Assembly: GCA_004335635.1 (NCBI GenBank) | Contig: QAXH01006470.1 | Location: 8,028 to 72,027, forward strand | Reading direction: 5' to 3' | Source of the DNA: Chloromonas sp. AAM2 | Taxonomy: Eukaryota; Chlorophyta; Chlorophyceae; Chlamydomonadales; Chlamydomonadaceae | DNA length: 64,000 bases | Part shown: positions 42,954 to 55,000 of the stretch, in pieces | Numbering within the stretch: position 1 is the first letter of the stretch | How the letters are laid out: each line of letters opens with the position of its first letter | Notes under the pieces: model-generated | The model's input: the letters and a program-made list of their open reading frames with translations, nothing else | The model's database searches: none | What the model was told of the DNA's origin: nothing | Position numbers and translations under genes: made by a program

Positions 42954-45900
42954 CTATGAGACCATCTGGCTGCCAAGCGCCCCTGAGCCTTGCTGTGGAC
43001 CCACCACCGCCTCCCCAGGCATAAGGCCATGCATGGGGCCCAGGGCCTCCTCTAGCCACGCCGGAGGGTGCTCATGACTCAGCGACCGGAGCACCAGCCA
43101 CTCGGGCAGCTCAGGGGATGCGCTGGGCTGGGGCGCTACGGGCCAGGAATCCAGCGCTCCAGGGAGGAATGCGAGGTTTTGCTCCAAGCCAGTCTGGGCT
43201 GCCTCAATTGAAGGTGGTCCTGTTGTTTCCTTTTGCACTTTAGATACAATCAAGGCAGGCTCAGAACTCGACGCCGCCGTATCATTGGCTGGAGCTTCCG
43301 AGATGGTGGGTAGCTTGCGCACAGAAGCGCGCTTGTACTCGCTTGCATCGTGCTCGGCCTGGCTGGGTGGGCGCAGGGTCTCCAGTTGTTGGGTAATGAG
43401 TTCTACCAAGTGAGCGAGATCGCGAACAGGCCAGGCTGCAACGTAAGCTCTGCTGCGGGGCGTGGTGGGTGCCATGGTGTCGGCCGCACCAGTCACGGCC
43501 GTGGGTCCCGCGCATTGCCAGGCAGGCAGGGAGCGGGTCACTGCTGGAACGTTGGACACAGGCGTTGGCGCCACGAGCGGAATGAGAGCAGCAGCGCTGC
43601 TCCCAGGTGACGAACAGACAGCCTTACGTTTCGCAATAGCAATCACTTCTCCCTCCGCTGTGGGCTGTAGAACTGACCCAACTCCCGCCTCCTGCTGGTG
43701 CTGTGGCTGGTGTGTATGCTGACCGCCGCCACTGCTGGACTCGCTGCTTGACTTGCGCACCGCAGACAACAGGTCCCAGCGCTCCCCGAGGTGCTGCCGG
43801 CTACTGGCCCACTGCAACGACAGGGGCATTGGGTGCAGGCTAGGAAACAGGTGCAACACGGACAGCATACAGAGCTTTCACCTCAGTTCAGTTCGCAACT
43901 GAGCTGTGAACGAAGTTCTGATATGCCAAACAAACAAGCATGGCGCACAACCCAGCAGACGTGACAGGACTTGCCTCCGTCCTCTTGAATGTGCCTGCAA
44001 AAGGTTGTTCCTAGCATGTCTGGATGCAACTGCCCCCCCTACGTTTGATGCGGCCATGCGCAGCGCCGCCCGGTGGTCCAATGCGGGGTCCTCGGTGCGC
44101 AGGCGCCGCATCTCCGTGCGCATAAATGCACTGTGGGCAGGGGGAACACGAGCGCAAGGGTCGCACCAGGAGGGGACTGCTGCAGACTACGGTCCCAACT
44201 GAGTCCCAACACCGCAGGCGCAATGATGACATGTCCACACCTGAGGGTGCCACGCCTTGACCTTGCCACTGCACATGCACACACCTGTATGGGCTGAGAA
44301 CTGGTGTTGGCCCACCGGCAGCAGACCCTGCAAAGAGCAAGCAAGACCATGGCTTGTGTTACGGCAGCTAGCAGCGGCCAACACATACACATGACTTGGG
44401 GCCTATATCCTCCTGTACGGTGTGGTGTAACAGAGCAAGATACTCCCAGCAGGTGCGAGGGCCAGCCTGCAAACTTGCTGGCCGTGCTGGCCCGCCCGGG
44501 GCACATACAAGTCTTGATCTGCAAAGGCTTGACGCCCAGCCTTGCCTGCGGAGCTCAGCAACATGCTCACGCCCAGAGCCTACCTGCCATATCAGGCGAC
44601 CACTCACCGTTACCCTTCCGCTTGCGTGTTTTGCGTGTGGGCTTCACGGTCACTCCGGCAGGCAGGCTTGTCTCCATGGCTCCTGTTCCTGTTGATGTTG
44701 TTGCTGGCGGTGGTGCGGGCGCCAGGCTGTGCTCGGTGTCCTCTCCCTCGCCCAACATGAGCAGCGCAGACCATGACATGTGACCCAGGGGCGCGGCGTG
44801 GTCCAGCTCCTCTAGCCAGGAGGGCGGCAGGGGCTGCAGCTGCAGCGCATTCGGGGCGCTAGCCTGAGCCGGGTTCGTGTTGTGTGCTGCACTCATCGGA
44901 GGGCTGCTGCTGAGGGAAGGAGGGCATAGGGTATGCGAACTGTTGCTGCTGGGCCGATGCAACCCATCCTGCACACATCATCAGGGAGAACACACAGCCA
45001 AAGTAAGCATGACCACATGGATGGAATGGCGTGATGGTCCCACAGACATGCAATGTCATCAGAAGTTTGTAATCCGCACCCGCAGACAGAGTAATTCGCA
45101 GATACAAACTGGCTGTGCAGAACAAGTCATTGTGAGCTCAAATCGGTAGCTCAGGACTACCTCGTGCCATTGACAATCGTCCTTGCCAAATGACGATTTT
45201 ACTTGTGCACTCCACATTACTTGTGCACTCCACATTACTTGTGCTCACTCCTAAACGGCATGCACCTTCGTAACCCAGTGTCCAGCTACCCACATGTGTA
45301 CTTACCCACATGCCCAAGCAGCCAACCCACCTGCCGGATACCTGTAGCAGCGGCGATGTCTGCGGGTGTGTTGCCGCCTCCATGCGTCCCCAGCAGCCCC
45401 ATGGCCAGGTGGTGCAGCTCTGCAGCTGAACCTTGCAGCCGGACGGTGCTGCCACGTGTCGATGAGGTGGAAGACGACCAGAGGTGGGCAGGAGGTGCTC
45501 CCCCAGCAGCCGCCATGTCATTATGAGCTGCGCCAGGCACATCTGCCGGCGGGCCTGCGCCCCAGTTGCCGCTTGGCGCTGATGCATGCGCAGTGTGGCG
45601 TCGCGGGCCGGTTGGCATGGGCTGCTCAACGGGCCATTGCTCTGGCAGAGGCCACAAGCCCTGCTGCTGCCACTGGGGATAGTCCTGCTGCTGGGGCGCT
45701 GCAGGATCGGGCTCCTGCGTGGGCCAAGGCCAAGGAAACGCGTTCACACACATGCTCGCGAACTAGCATCACATCGCTTATGAGCCCTGACCTGCCTGCA
45801 CGTGCATATGGGACGCCAAAGCGTGCTGAAACCACTGTGCTGAGGTTTATTCTCATTTATTCTCACATCGCATCCACGCCCCCACCCACCTGGGCATTAG

Positions 45901-46162
45901 GGTCCAATCGAACCTCCAAAAGACGTTGGCAGCTGCCGCAGCGTACGATCACAACTGGCTGCAGGCTGACACTTGGGTCTAGTGCGACCTCAAGCAGAGC
46001 TCCACAATCGTCTGCAGTGTTATGAAGTGGTATCCAGTGTTTGGAAGTGCGAAGCTAGCGTTGCACGAGCCAAGAACAACACAGCGAGAGAACAAGGTGC
46101 GCGGTCACAGATGTCGCACCTGCTTCGCACAGCACTCTAATGAACGCGGGCTCGGCAGTCAT
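42954..46162 (-). CDS. YABBY-like transcription factor
   Basis: Seven phase-consistent exons (46162-46120, 46011-45890, 45714-45331, 44968-44584, 44327-44285, 44130-44043, 43811-42954) give 640 residues. The N-terminus carries a C2C2 finger: C12, C17, then IVRCGSCQRLLEVRLDP with C39 and C42. In YABBY proteins the second pair sits in VxCGxCxxLL about 20 residues after the first, as here. At about 317-362 lies an HMG-like YABBY box: SPYSAFMRTEMRRLR, EDPALDHRAALRMAASNW. The family pattern is SAYNxFxKEExxR, P-D-(I/L)-S-H-R-E-A-F, AAKNW. A basic stretch (KPTRKTRKRKG) just before the box is a probable NLS. Between finger and box are about 270 Gln/Pro/Ala-rich residues; after the box is a Ser/Pro/Glu-rich tail of about 280. 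YABBY factors regulate lateral organ polarity in seed plants; similar domains have been noted in some green algae. The first finger pair is Cx4C instead of CxxC in this model. Confidence 0.8.
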
Positions 46163-46987
46163 ATGGATGACGGAGGCGCGCGCGCCGAACGCTGCGGCCG
46201 CCCGCCGTGGACGGCAACCCGGCTGGGATTGCGAATGCAACGACGCACTAGCTGATTCTCAGTCTAAGGTAATGGCACAAGGGATTCGCCTAGCCGGCGT
46301 TTGTCGTTCAACCAAGACGTCGCAACGGCCAACGGTTGTTCTCGGCTGGGCCGCCGGTCGGACATGGCCAACGCTTGACTCCGGACGTCCGGTGCTTTTA
46401 CGCAACTTAACTTCGCTCTGAACTCTGACCCCCATCTGCATGCTCGCAGCTACCACCTGTAATAATGCTGCATCGTGGCCAGGGCACAGGCAGCTTAGAC
46501 CACGGCAGAAGTTACACAGCCTGCCAGCTCGCAAGCAGCGGCTGTTGCAATAATCTTCTTCATTTTCCGCGGCTGGCGGCTGTGGCATGGCTGGCATGAA
46601 AACCATCGTCGTAGCCTGCACGTTGCAGGCAGCACCAGGGTAAAACTGCCATGCCAACCTGCAAACCCGACTCGACAACAGGTCGCTTCATGATGCTACA
46701 TATCGATGCTCTGCTTCGACCAGCGTTGAACACACTTGCAAGCGCCCACCAACAGCAGGACAGTCACCAGTCAGTGATGAAGCGTTAGCGCGTCGCACAA
46801 GAATTCCTGCCTTCATATTGTGATTGTGATGTGACCAAAATTGATACATGAAGGTATCAATGGACACCAAACGTCAGAGAATGATGTGAATGCACTGCGG
46901 AAGAGTCAGGACGATGTGACACAGCATCAGCACGCCATGACAACATGCTTTATTTAGAGCAGCAGTTGCCTGACTCTTACACAACAT
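46163..46987. other. region with a relic exon copy
   Basis: About 800 bp upstream of the YABBY-like gene. It contains the relic listed next and no other recognised exon. A 139-codon ORF on the minus strand (46259-46678) spans the relic but has no recognisable domain. Confidence 0.45.
46437..46500 (-). pseudogene. second copy of an EDR1-like gene exon
   Basis: The sequence ACCACCTGTAATAATGCTGC and ATCGTGGCCAGGGCACAGGC matches 48997-49040 almost exactly (one substitution in the first block). On the minus strand it encodes CALATMQHYY before a GTGGTAG donor. A matching downstream exon was not found at the expected place, so it looks like a leftover of a local duplication. Confidence 0.65.
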
Positions 46988-49055
46988 TCAGAGAACTTCA
47001 CACAGTCTCTGCCCCAATGTCACGAACCAATTAAGCATGACTTGGATCATGGACTGCGTCCATGGGTGACGAGGATCAGGCAGCTGATGCAGGCAGGCAT
47101 GGACATGTGCGAGCTGCCCGACAGCTGTCTGCACGCGTCTCAAGGCCTCGATGCTGGGGAACTTATTGGCCCCTACCAGTTCCTCCACCTCTGGAAAATC
47201 CCCAAAAACCTCGAAGAGCCCGTCCACAACGTTGTCATTGTAGTCCAGACTGCATGCAGACGAAATAAATGTGCGTCAATACTTCTGCGATTAACAGCCT
47301 GGCCGAGGGCCAAGCCCAGACAAACCACCAAAGTCTGGCACGGGAACGAGAAGGATGCTGCAGCTAAGTTAGCAGACGACAAGGCCAGCTTTGTGCCTGG
47401 GCAGTGTGACGAGGTGACAGTCAAGAAGGGTGGTTGCCGCTGCCACAGCGCTATGAACCTTGGCATGTCACAGTAGTTTATGTGGTTATACTGTGTGATA
47501 CCACACAAAAAAAGCCAGGTCTAGGACAATTCCTGGGAATACCGCCAGGAACAGGAAACGTGACGGTGATGGGTGTTGTGATTGCAAGGTGTGATTGGGT
47601 ACTGTGAAGTTTGCGACTTTCACAAGTGTATGCGTCAATCGCACACGGGGTGAACATCGCGTGTAGTGGTAGACGGTGCATTGCCACTTCTTGGACAGCA
47701 AACCAAGAGACAGGAACTACAGTGTCAAAAGACAAAATGGGTGTGACCGGTCTGACCGGTACCTCAAAAGTCGGTAATGTAAGTCGCCACCAAGTGTTCC
47801 AGCTGCTTTACTCTCTTGAGCAAACTCGTCTGTTGCGCACGGAGACGTCCCACAGCCTGTTTCCAATTCTCTCTTCTTGGTCGCTGGGTTACACTGGGTT
47901 ACACTGGGATTGGAATGTCATTGTGTGACATTGCGTTCTGACTCTCATGTAATCTACCACCACTTCTCACTGTACCTGCCCCAGTATTGCCAGTCACCAA
48001 CTTCAGCATCAGCAACACATCCCAGTGGCAGACGACACTGACCCAACACCAAATCCGTTTACCCAGTTGCTCCGAAATGTAAGTTGCAGCTGTTCTTGGC
48101 TCGCTTTCTGCAGTTGTCTGCAGTCTCAATATTGACACCCTTCGTGTGAAAGGATGACAATATTGGGACGAAGAGTATTGGTAGACAGCGAGGTGATGCC
48201 AATGATGGGATGTGCTCAAGCACACAGTCAAACACATGGCGAACTCAAATGCCCAACCAGGTATCACACACTATAACCAAACACTGTAGTTCCTGTCTCC
48301 TGGTTTGCTGTCCCAGAAGTGGCAAGGCACCGTCTACCACAACACGTGCTGTTCACCGCGCTGTTCACCCCGTGTGCGATTCACACACACAAACACAACA
48401 CAACTGGCACACAATGGTTCCTGGCAGTATTACAGACATGTTCACAAAAACTGTTGTCCCAGAACTGGCAAACATCTTTTTTTGCGTAGAGCAAGGTTGT
48501 GGTGTGTGAAAGGCACACGTACTTTTTTTTCTCACGAACCTCATGCTGGTCAGTCAGGAAACACACAGGTGAAAACAGCCAAAATAGACACTCGCAAACA
48601 GCGTCAATGGTGAATATGCCAGAGTAGCGAAGCCACCATTGGCAATTTGAGATCCCTCCCGCACTGACAGGGACGTGGGGCAATGCAGGATAGCTGGAGG
48701 GAAAAAGAATAGCATGCAAGGTCTGTCACAGACTGAGGTGCAGCAGCTTAGCATTTGCTTATAAGCAAAGCTTGTACGCAAAGGAGACACAGAGGGCCCA
48801 CCCTCGCTCTGCTGCTGAAGAACCGAATCCCAAGAACGGCACAAGACGGACAGAAAGGTCAAAACATCTGTTCACTGCACCAGTGCCGGCTGTGTGTACA
48901 TCCGCTGGCTTGCGCCTGTGGAATACACCAGAGCTGGAAGAGCCAGGCCTTCATGGCACACACATGCAGTGCGGACCCTCCGCTGCATGTCCGCAGCCAC
49001 CACCTGTAATAATACTGCATCGTGGCCAGGGCACAGGCAGCCTCAGCCACAACTC
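46988..49055 (-). CDS. EDR1/CTR1-type domain gene fragment (two exons)
   Basis: Exon 49055-49004 (VVAEAACALATMQYYY) joins in phase to 47249-46988, which reads SLDYNDNVVDGLFEVFG, then DFPEVEELVGANKFPSIEAL and ends QRLCEVL. LDYNDxVxDGxF(E/D)V(F/Y)G followed by (F/M)PS(L/I) is the core of the EDR1 domain found at the N-terminus of plant EDR1/CTR1-like kinases and of some LRR or ARM proteins. No kinase or repeat domain follows; the frame ends 60 residues later. The upstream exon begins only 30 bp beyond the stop codon of the SNF2 gene, leaving no room for more upstream exons on this strand unless the genes overlap. It is therefore either a very short gene starting at the ATG in ATMQYYY (about 92 residues) or a truncated relic. 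Its intron carries a 980-bp TIR element. Confidence 0.5.
47507..48486. mobile_element. TIR transposon-like element, 980 bp, non-autonomous
   Basis: Left end: A-run, GCCAGGTCTAGGACAATTCC, TGGGAATACCGCCAGGAA. Right end: GTTGTCCCAGAACTGGCAAA, CATC and a T-run. Inverted similarity extends about 200 bp inward. The left CGCACACGGGGTGAACATCG, GTGGTAGACGGTGCATTGCC, ACAGCAAACCAAGAGACAGG and GAACTACAGTGT have reverse-complement partners at 48280-48380. The 550-bp interior shows no transposase ORF. It lies inside the intron of the EDR1-like fragment. Target-site duplication not resolvable because of the homopolymer ends. Confidence 0.85.
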
Positions 49056-49085
49056 CTGACTCTCATCAGGATTTGTCACTCTTTT

Positions 49086-52000
49086 TTACCACCTGTTGTC
49101 ACTCTTCGGGGGCAGTCTGCCTCTTCCTCGGCCGCCCGCCCCCCTGCCTCGTCCCCTCCCCCTGCCCCGCTTGCTCGCTCTTCCCCTGTCTGAGTCATCC
49201 CAGTCATCCTCATCCATAGAGGAGCTGGGCTCCTCCTCCTCTTCGTCCTCCTCCTCTTCAGGCGGTGCATCTTCTTCTTCCGAGTCCGCCTTCCTGCGGG
49301 CCCTGGCCCGCCCACTGGCATCATCGCTGTCCTCGCCAATTGCCGCCAGATCATCGGTCGCAGGCACCGCACCGGGAGGGAGCGGGGCCAGCACAGCAGG
49401 GTCGTCCAACGCCTCCCCCGCTCGACCCCGGCCCCCTCGGCCCCCGCGACCACGACCGCCCCCGCCCTGAATCATCAAGTACAGCAGCAGCAACCCTCAG
49501 CGAAATGAGCTGCACGTGAAAACTGCCTGTGCCTTAACTTGTGCTTGTCTGTAGCACGTGTGCAATGCATGCTTCCGCGTCACCGTGCAGGCCAACTGCC
49601 TGACTGCGCACCCACAGTGCTGGCATGCAACACTTGAGACACCAGCACAGACTGTGAGCGCCCTGCACAACACTGTCTGCCCACCCCTGCCCCGCGCACC
49701 TCTCCCCGGCCCTGTGCCTTGATCATGGCTGGACTCGGGTCGTAGCCCGCCAGCCTGCCCCGCTTGCGCTTGGGCGGCCCAAACTCCACCTTCCCCCCCG
49801 CGGCCGCCGCCTGCTGGGCCTCCTGCACCGCCTGCTGCTCCCGCTCCGCCAACTGCTCAACCAACATGGCGGACAGGCGCTCTGTCATCTCATCAATCGT
49901 GTGCCGGAGGTCGTGGCGAATTTTCCTGCACACAAAAAACATCATCTTTCAGTCAAGTTTGTGTGGTGAGAATCTTCGTGCCTTGGGATCACGTGCATGA
50001 GCGACTGTCGCCTTCCTTCCTGACACTTACAGCACTGCCAAACAACACCTCAAAGACACCTGGCTCCTACCATGCTGGAACCCTCCCTTCATGTCCCAGG
50101 AGCCTTGTCAGTGTGCATCACCAGCGTGTTGGTGTGGATTGCTACTACTACCGTGCCCTGCCACTGCCCTGACCCGCTCACTGGCAGTGTGGTGAGCAGA
50201 GGATGAAGCACGCCTGCTTGGGGTGGTTCTGGCCCAGGGCCATGAAGTGCTTGCACTCGCCAAGGATCTCGTACGCTGCACAAAGATGCATGGAAAGTTC
50301 CACGGATATGCCAGGGCCCAGATATCACCAACGGTACGGTAAGAGGAGCAAGCTGTGCGCAGCACATGTCAACCAAGCGAACACACTGCAAGCCACAGCC
50401 GCCTTTGTACTTGACACGAGCGTGAGTCAGCAAGCAACACTGAATGTGCACTTGCTAGGGTGCACAACCACACCCCTGATCTGGCCCAGCTCTCACCGTC
50501 CGGCAGGTGGTCCTCGCAGTAGGCCGCCTCACACGCCTCGCATCGGAACAGCAGCCCGCCCGCCGCGGCAGTGGTGCGCCCGCAGGTGGCGCAGCTGTGG
50601 TGCGGACACGACCTGCAGCACACACAGGCACACAGGACAACCGCATCAAGCGGGTTGGACACAACATCTACACTTGAATAGGCCAGGCTACACACCCAGC
50701 TTGGTCCAGCTTGCCAAGTGCACGAGCATAGGTCAAGCACAAGTGAACCTGTCACGGTGTGTTCGTAGCAATCAGAGGCAGTTTTGTTCACAGGTGCTGC
50801 ATCGGTCAGCAATGCTGCGAGAAGGTGATGAACTCAACACACCAATTCTGCACCACTTGCAAGGCGCATGTCCTAACCCACCACTTCTTTGTGCTTGCCA
50901 CGTCCTCCGGCGTCATGCCGATGCATGCGGGGTGCACCGACACGGGGCAGAAGTCGCAGCACAGCAGCTCGCCCCCATCCCAGCAGCGCTGGCAGAAGTC
51001 GCAGTGAAGGTAGTCCTCGCCCGCCACTTGACGCCGCGAACGGCCCTTGCCCGCCGCAACCGCAACGCTGATGCCACCCTGCGGCACGAGGACACACGAA
51101 ACGGGCAACCAGTGACGTACGGCAGGCCCAGCAATCAGCGACGCACGGCAGGCCCAGCACCAGGAGCCAGCACTTCGTTCTTGTGTGATGCCGCATTTAA
51201 AGCCATGCGCCCAATGCTGGGCTGGTGCATCAGCGTGCAGCATGTTGCGCCAGCTCATTCCGCATTTGTGTGCAGGCATGCAGCGTTCTGTGTGCTCGTG
51301 AAGGCATGCATGAAGCCAACTGCCAGTGAGCACAGAACCCAGTTAACCTAAGCAGACTGCTCCCGGACCATGTCCTAAGGCACAGCTGCACTTCTGTCCC
51401 TTGCACATCTGCACTGCTGCCCCTGTGTCATCACCTGTGTCATCACCTGTGTCATGCTGTAGTTGTTCTCTCTGAGCACGTCGTGTCCGTCCACCTTGAT
51501 CAGCCGCTCCTTCCGCACGCGCTTCTTGTTCGCCCAGAACTGAGCCGCCATCTCCTTCAGACTCGCCTGCTGAGCCTGAGCACACACGAGTACCACACAG
51601 ACACGCTCAGCACACCACCACATTCCCCATGTCAGGATGCAGCACACAGGTATTTACACAGGACTCCTACCCTGTGTGCACCCAGTGCTCCAGTACGCTA
51701 GAATCCCAGCATCCGCCAGTTTTCATTCCACACCCACACACTAAGAACAACTCTCAGTAACATGGTTCTGCCCGTTTTTAACACTGGTTCTGCCCGTTTT
51801 TAACACTGGTTCTGCCCGTTTTTAACACTGGTTGTACCCGTTNNNNNNNNNNNNNNNNNNNNNNNNNNNNNNNNNNNNNNNNNNNNNNNNNNNNNNNNNN
51901 NNNNNNNNNNNNNNNNNNNNNNNNNNNNNNNNNNNNNNNNNNNNNNNNNNNNNNNNNNNNNNNNNNNNNNNNNNNNNNNNNNNNNNNNNNNNNNNNNNNN

Positions 52001-55000
52001 NNNNNNNNNNNNNNNNNNNNNNNNNNNGGTTCTGCCCGTTTGTAACACTGGTTCTGCCCGTTTGTAACACTGGTTCTGCCCGTTTGTAACACTGGTTCTG
52101 CCCGTTTGTAACACTGGTTCTACCCGTTTGTAACCGGTTTCAAACGCCGTGCCTCCCCAATGCCCACAGGGCAGTTGCCTTACCTGTTGCCGGAGCTCCT
52201 TAAAGTCCTGTCCCGCCCACTGGAAGGTGGAGATGGGCGGCTCCTCGGCGTTGAACCCCGCTGCTGTGCGCTGCGCCCCCGCCACCATCTGCATGGCAAT
52301 CGCAGCCGAGGGGCCCGCCTCCTGCTTCACGTCATCCTTCACCTCAGGCTTGAATTCAGTCTTGATCAAACCGGGCTGCACAGCCTCCGTCTGCAGGCAG
52401 ACAAGGCCATGTGTGAACATATCACGTACATGCTGCTATCGCTGAGCCAAAAAAGCCCATGTGCTTACCACCTCTGTTACTGTTCCAACAGAGATGTGTA
52501 AGCAAGACTTGTCATTGTGGCAGAACGAGGCGCCAACTTCTGCCAGCTGCCCGGCTTTTATCCGCCGGCACATGTTTTCAGATATCTTGTTGCATATCCG
52601 TGGCTGTCTCAACCAGTGCATGCTGCCAGCTCACTTGGCCTCACACACCTTGATTGCCATGCCGCCCGTTTCAGTGGATGGCTGCCCATTGGCCATGGCC
52701 CCAGCCTGCGGCGCATTCGGCCCGCCTGCCGCTGCCGCCTGCTGTCCGGTTGGATCGTTCTTGAGCGCCTGCAGCCTCTCGTGCTCCACCATGAGCGGCT
52801 GGCGGTCGATGAGCGCATCCAGCTCAGCGTCCGAGGGCATGCGGCCCGCGTCATTCTTGAAGATCCTGTCAACAGCAGGCGGATGACAGACAGGGGGGTG
52901 CGGTTGCAGTCACGCGGGTAAGGCACGGCACAACGCAGGCTTGGCCGCTCAAACGACACTAGCCCGGCACAGGGAGTGGACGCTGGGGCAATCCATGCCT
53001 GAGCGCAGATCGTTCAACACATCGCTTCCTTTGAAAGAAGTAAAACCGGGGTCGTGAGGCAGGGGCATGGATCGCAGCGTATGGCTTAGATTGGTTAAGT
53101 CACTCGTGAGATGACACAGTTGCACACCCAATGCCTTGCCCGGTCCTCACCGGTCCGCCCCGAACTTGAGCATGCTCAGCACCTCGTTCTTGTCCATCTT
53201 CTCAAGCTCGTCACCGCTCTGAAATGCATCACAGACACGAGACGGATGCTCTGCCTGGCATTTGTTGTGGCAGGCAATAGGATTCTGCACAGCGCACCAT
53301 CATGTTTGCCTGCATGGGTACACATGGCTGTGCTGTGGCTATGTGCGCAACACTGCTGTTCAGTTGTTCAGCCTGTTCCAAAGGCATATGGCCACACATG
53401 TCTGGCGCTTGCCTTGCTGCCCTTCACGTGACTGATGCTGCCCTCCACGTGACCATACCCGCATACCTGTGTGAGCCATGCCAGCCTTGGGTCCCCTGCA
53501 CGCACCTGCACGCTGTTCCTGTTGACCATCTTGTCCAGGAACAGCTTGCTCTCTGCCCTCTTCTGAATGCGCTCCTCCACCGTTCCCTCCGACACCAGGC
53601 GGTACACGTGCACGGGCTTGGTCTGACCGATGCGGTGCACGCGCGCCATGGCCTGCACAACAGCGCACATAGACACGCATGAAGAAAAAGCATTTATACA
53701 GCGACGGCCTGCCAGCTGTCATATGCAAGGACGGTGGCATACATTCATGCTGTGCACGCACAGCAGAAGTGACATGCCTGTCAGCTGCACGTATGCTGAT
53801 GGGGTTTCAGTGTGTCAAGCACGTGGAGATGGCAGGCGGTACACAAGTGCTGGCCTCCCCTGCCCGCACAGATCGCGATGGGCAGCAGGTCCATCGCCCC
53901 TGCCATCTGCACACACCCCTGCCCGCACCTGCAGGTCCTGCTGCGGGTTCCAGTCACTGCGCAGCGCACACACACGACAAGGAAGGAAGTCAGCATAGCA
54001 GCAGCACACACACAACAAGAAAAAGCTCAGCTTAGCCTGGCCTGTACTTTCTTTGCAGCGGTTTTTGGTTGATGCAGTTGCCCCAGTTCCCTGATGTGGC
54101 CACAATGGCCGCTCTCGTGCCCCTGACCAAGCCCCACCACTGCTGCAGCCCCGCACCTGTCAAACAGGATGCACGTGTCCGCTGTCTGCAGGTTGACTCC
54201 CAACCCTCCGGCGCGTGTGCACAGGATGTAAAGGAAGATGTCCGAGCTGCGGAGGGAGCGCAGGGGAAAAGGGGAGGCCAAATAGGCACAACAAGGGCAC
54301 ACAAAGTAACAGATAGGCGAGGTAAACAGCTCATGAATCAATTGCAAGGCTAACAACAATAGAGCAACAAATTACGAGGAAGCACGGACACAGATTCCCA
54401 AAGCATTGTGTGATGGGCGATGGCGGCACTCAACTAACATTACAAGTGCTGTGGAATGGCTGATCTAGCAATAGTGATCTCTGAGTTTGCGGTTGTATGG
54501 GTCCTGCACGCCTCACTTGGGCTTGTTGAACTGCTGTATGTCGATCATGCGTTGGATGCGGTTTGTGGACCCGTCCAGGCGCTTGTACCGCCAACCCCTG
54601 CGCAGTGCACGCACACGAGAGCACATGCATCAGTCAAGCAGAGAAGGCATGCGCAACACAGGCCAGTGAAGGGCATGCATAGTAACTGGCTATGTGTACT
54701 GGTAGTGAGTGCTTAGGTAGTGTGACTTCCAATGATTCAACTGGGCAAGTGCCGAGTGTAGTGGCTGCGTTTCGCTGCATGCAACCCATGTCTTGCAGCC
54801 CCTGCCATGTGCCTCTGGAACACTGCGCAGTCAGTTCATCCGTTACATCACAAGCGCGCACGCACGCACGCTCTCCCTCTCACCGTGCTTAGTCCATTAT
54901 GCACGCACCCAGACAAACACACAACACACACACACACGAACACATGCACTCTCTCTGTCTCTCTCACCTCATGCGCAGGTAGTCCTCTAGGATGTCAAGC

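Noticed and set aside
50203..51351. Plus-strand ORF of 382 codons
   Set aside because: Antisense to the SNF2 PHD-finger exons, which have clear Cys/His spacing. The ORF shows no domain.
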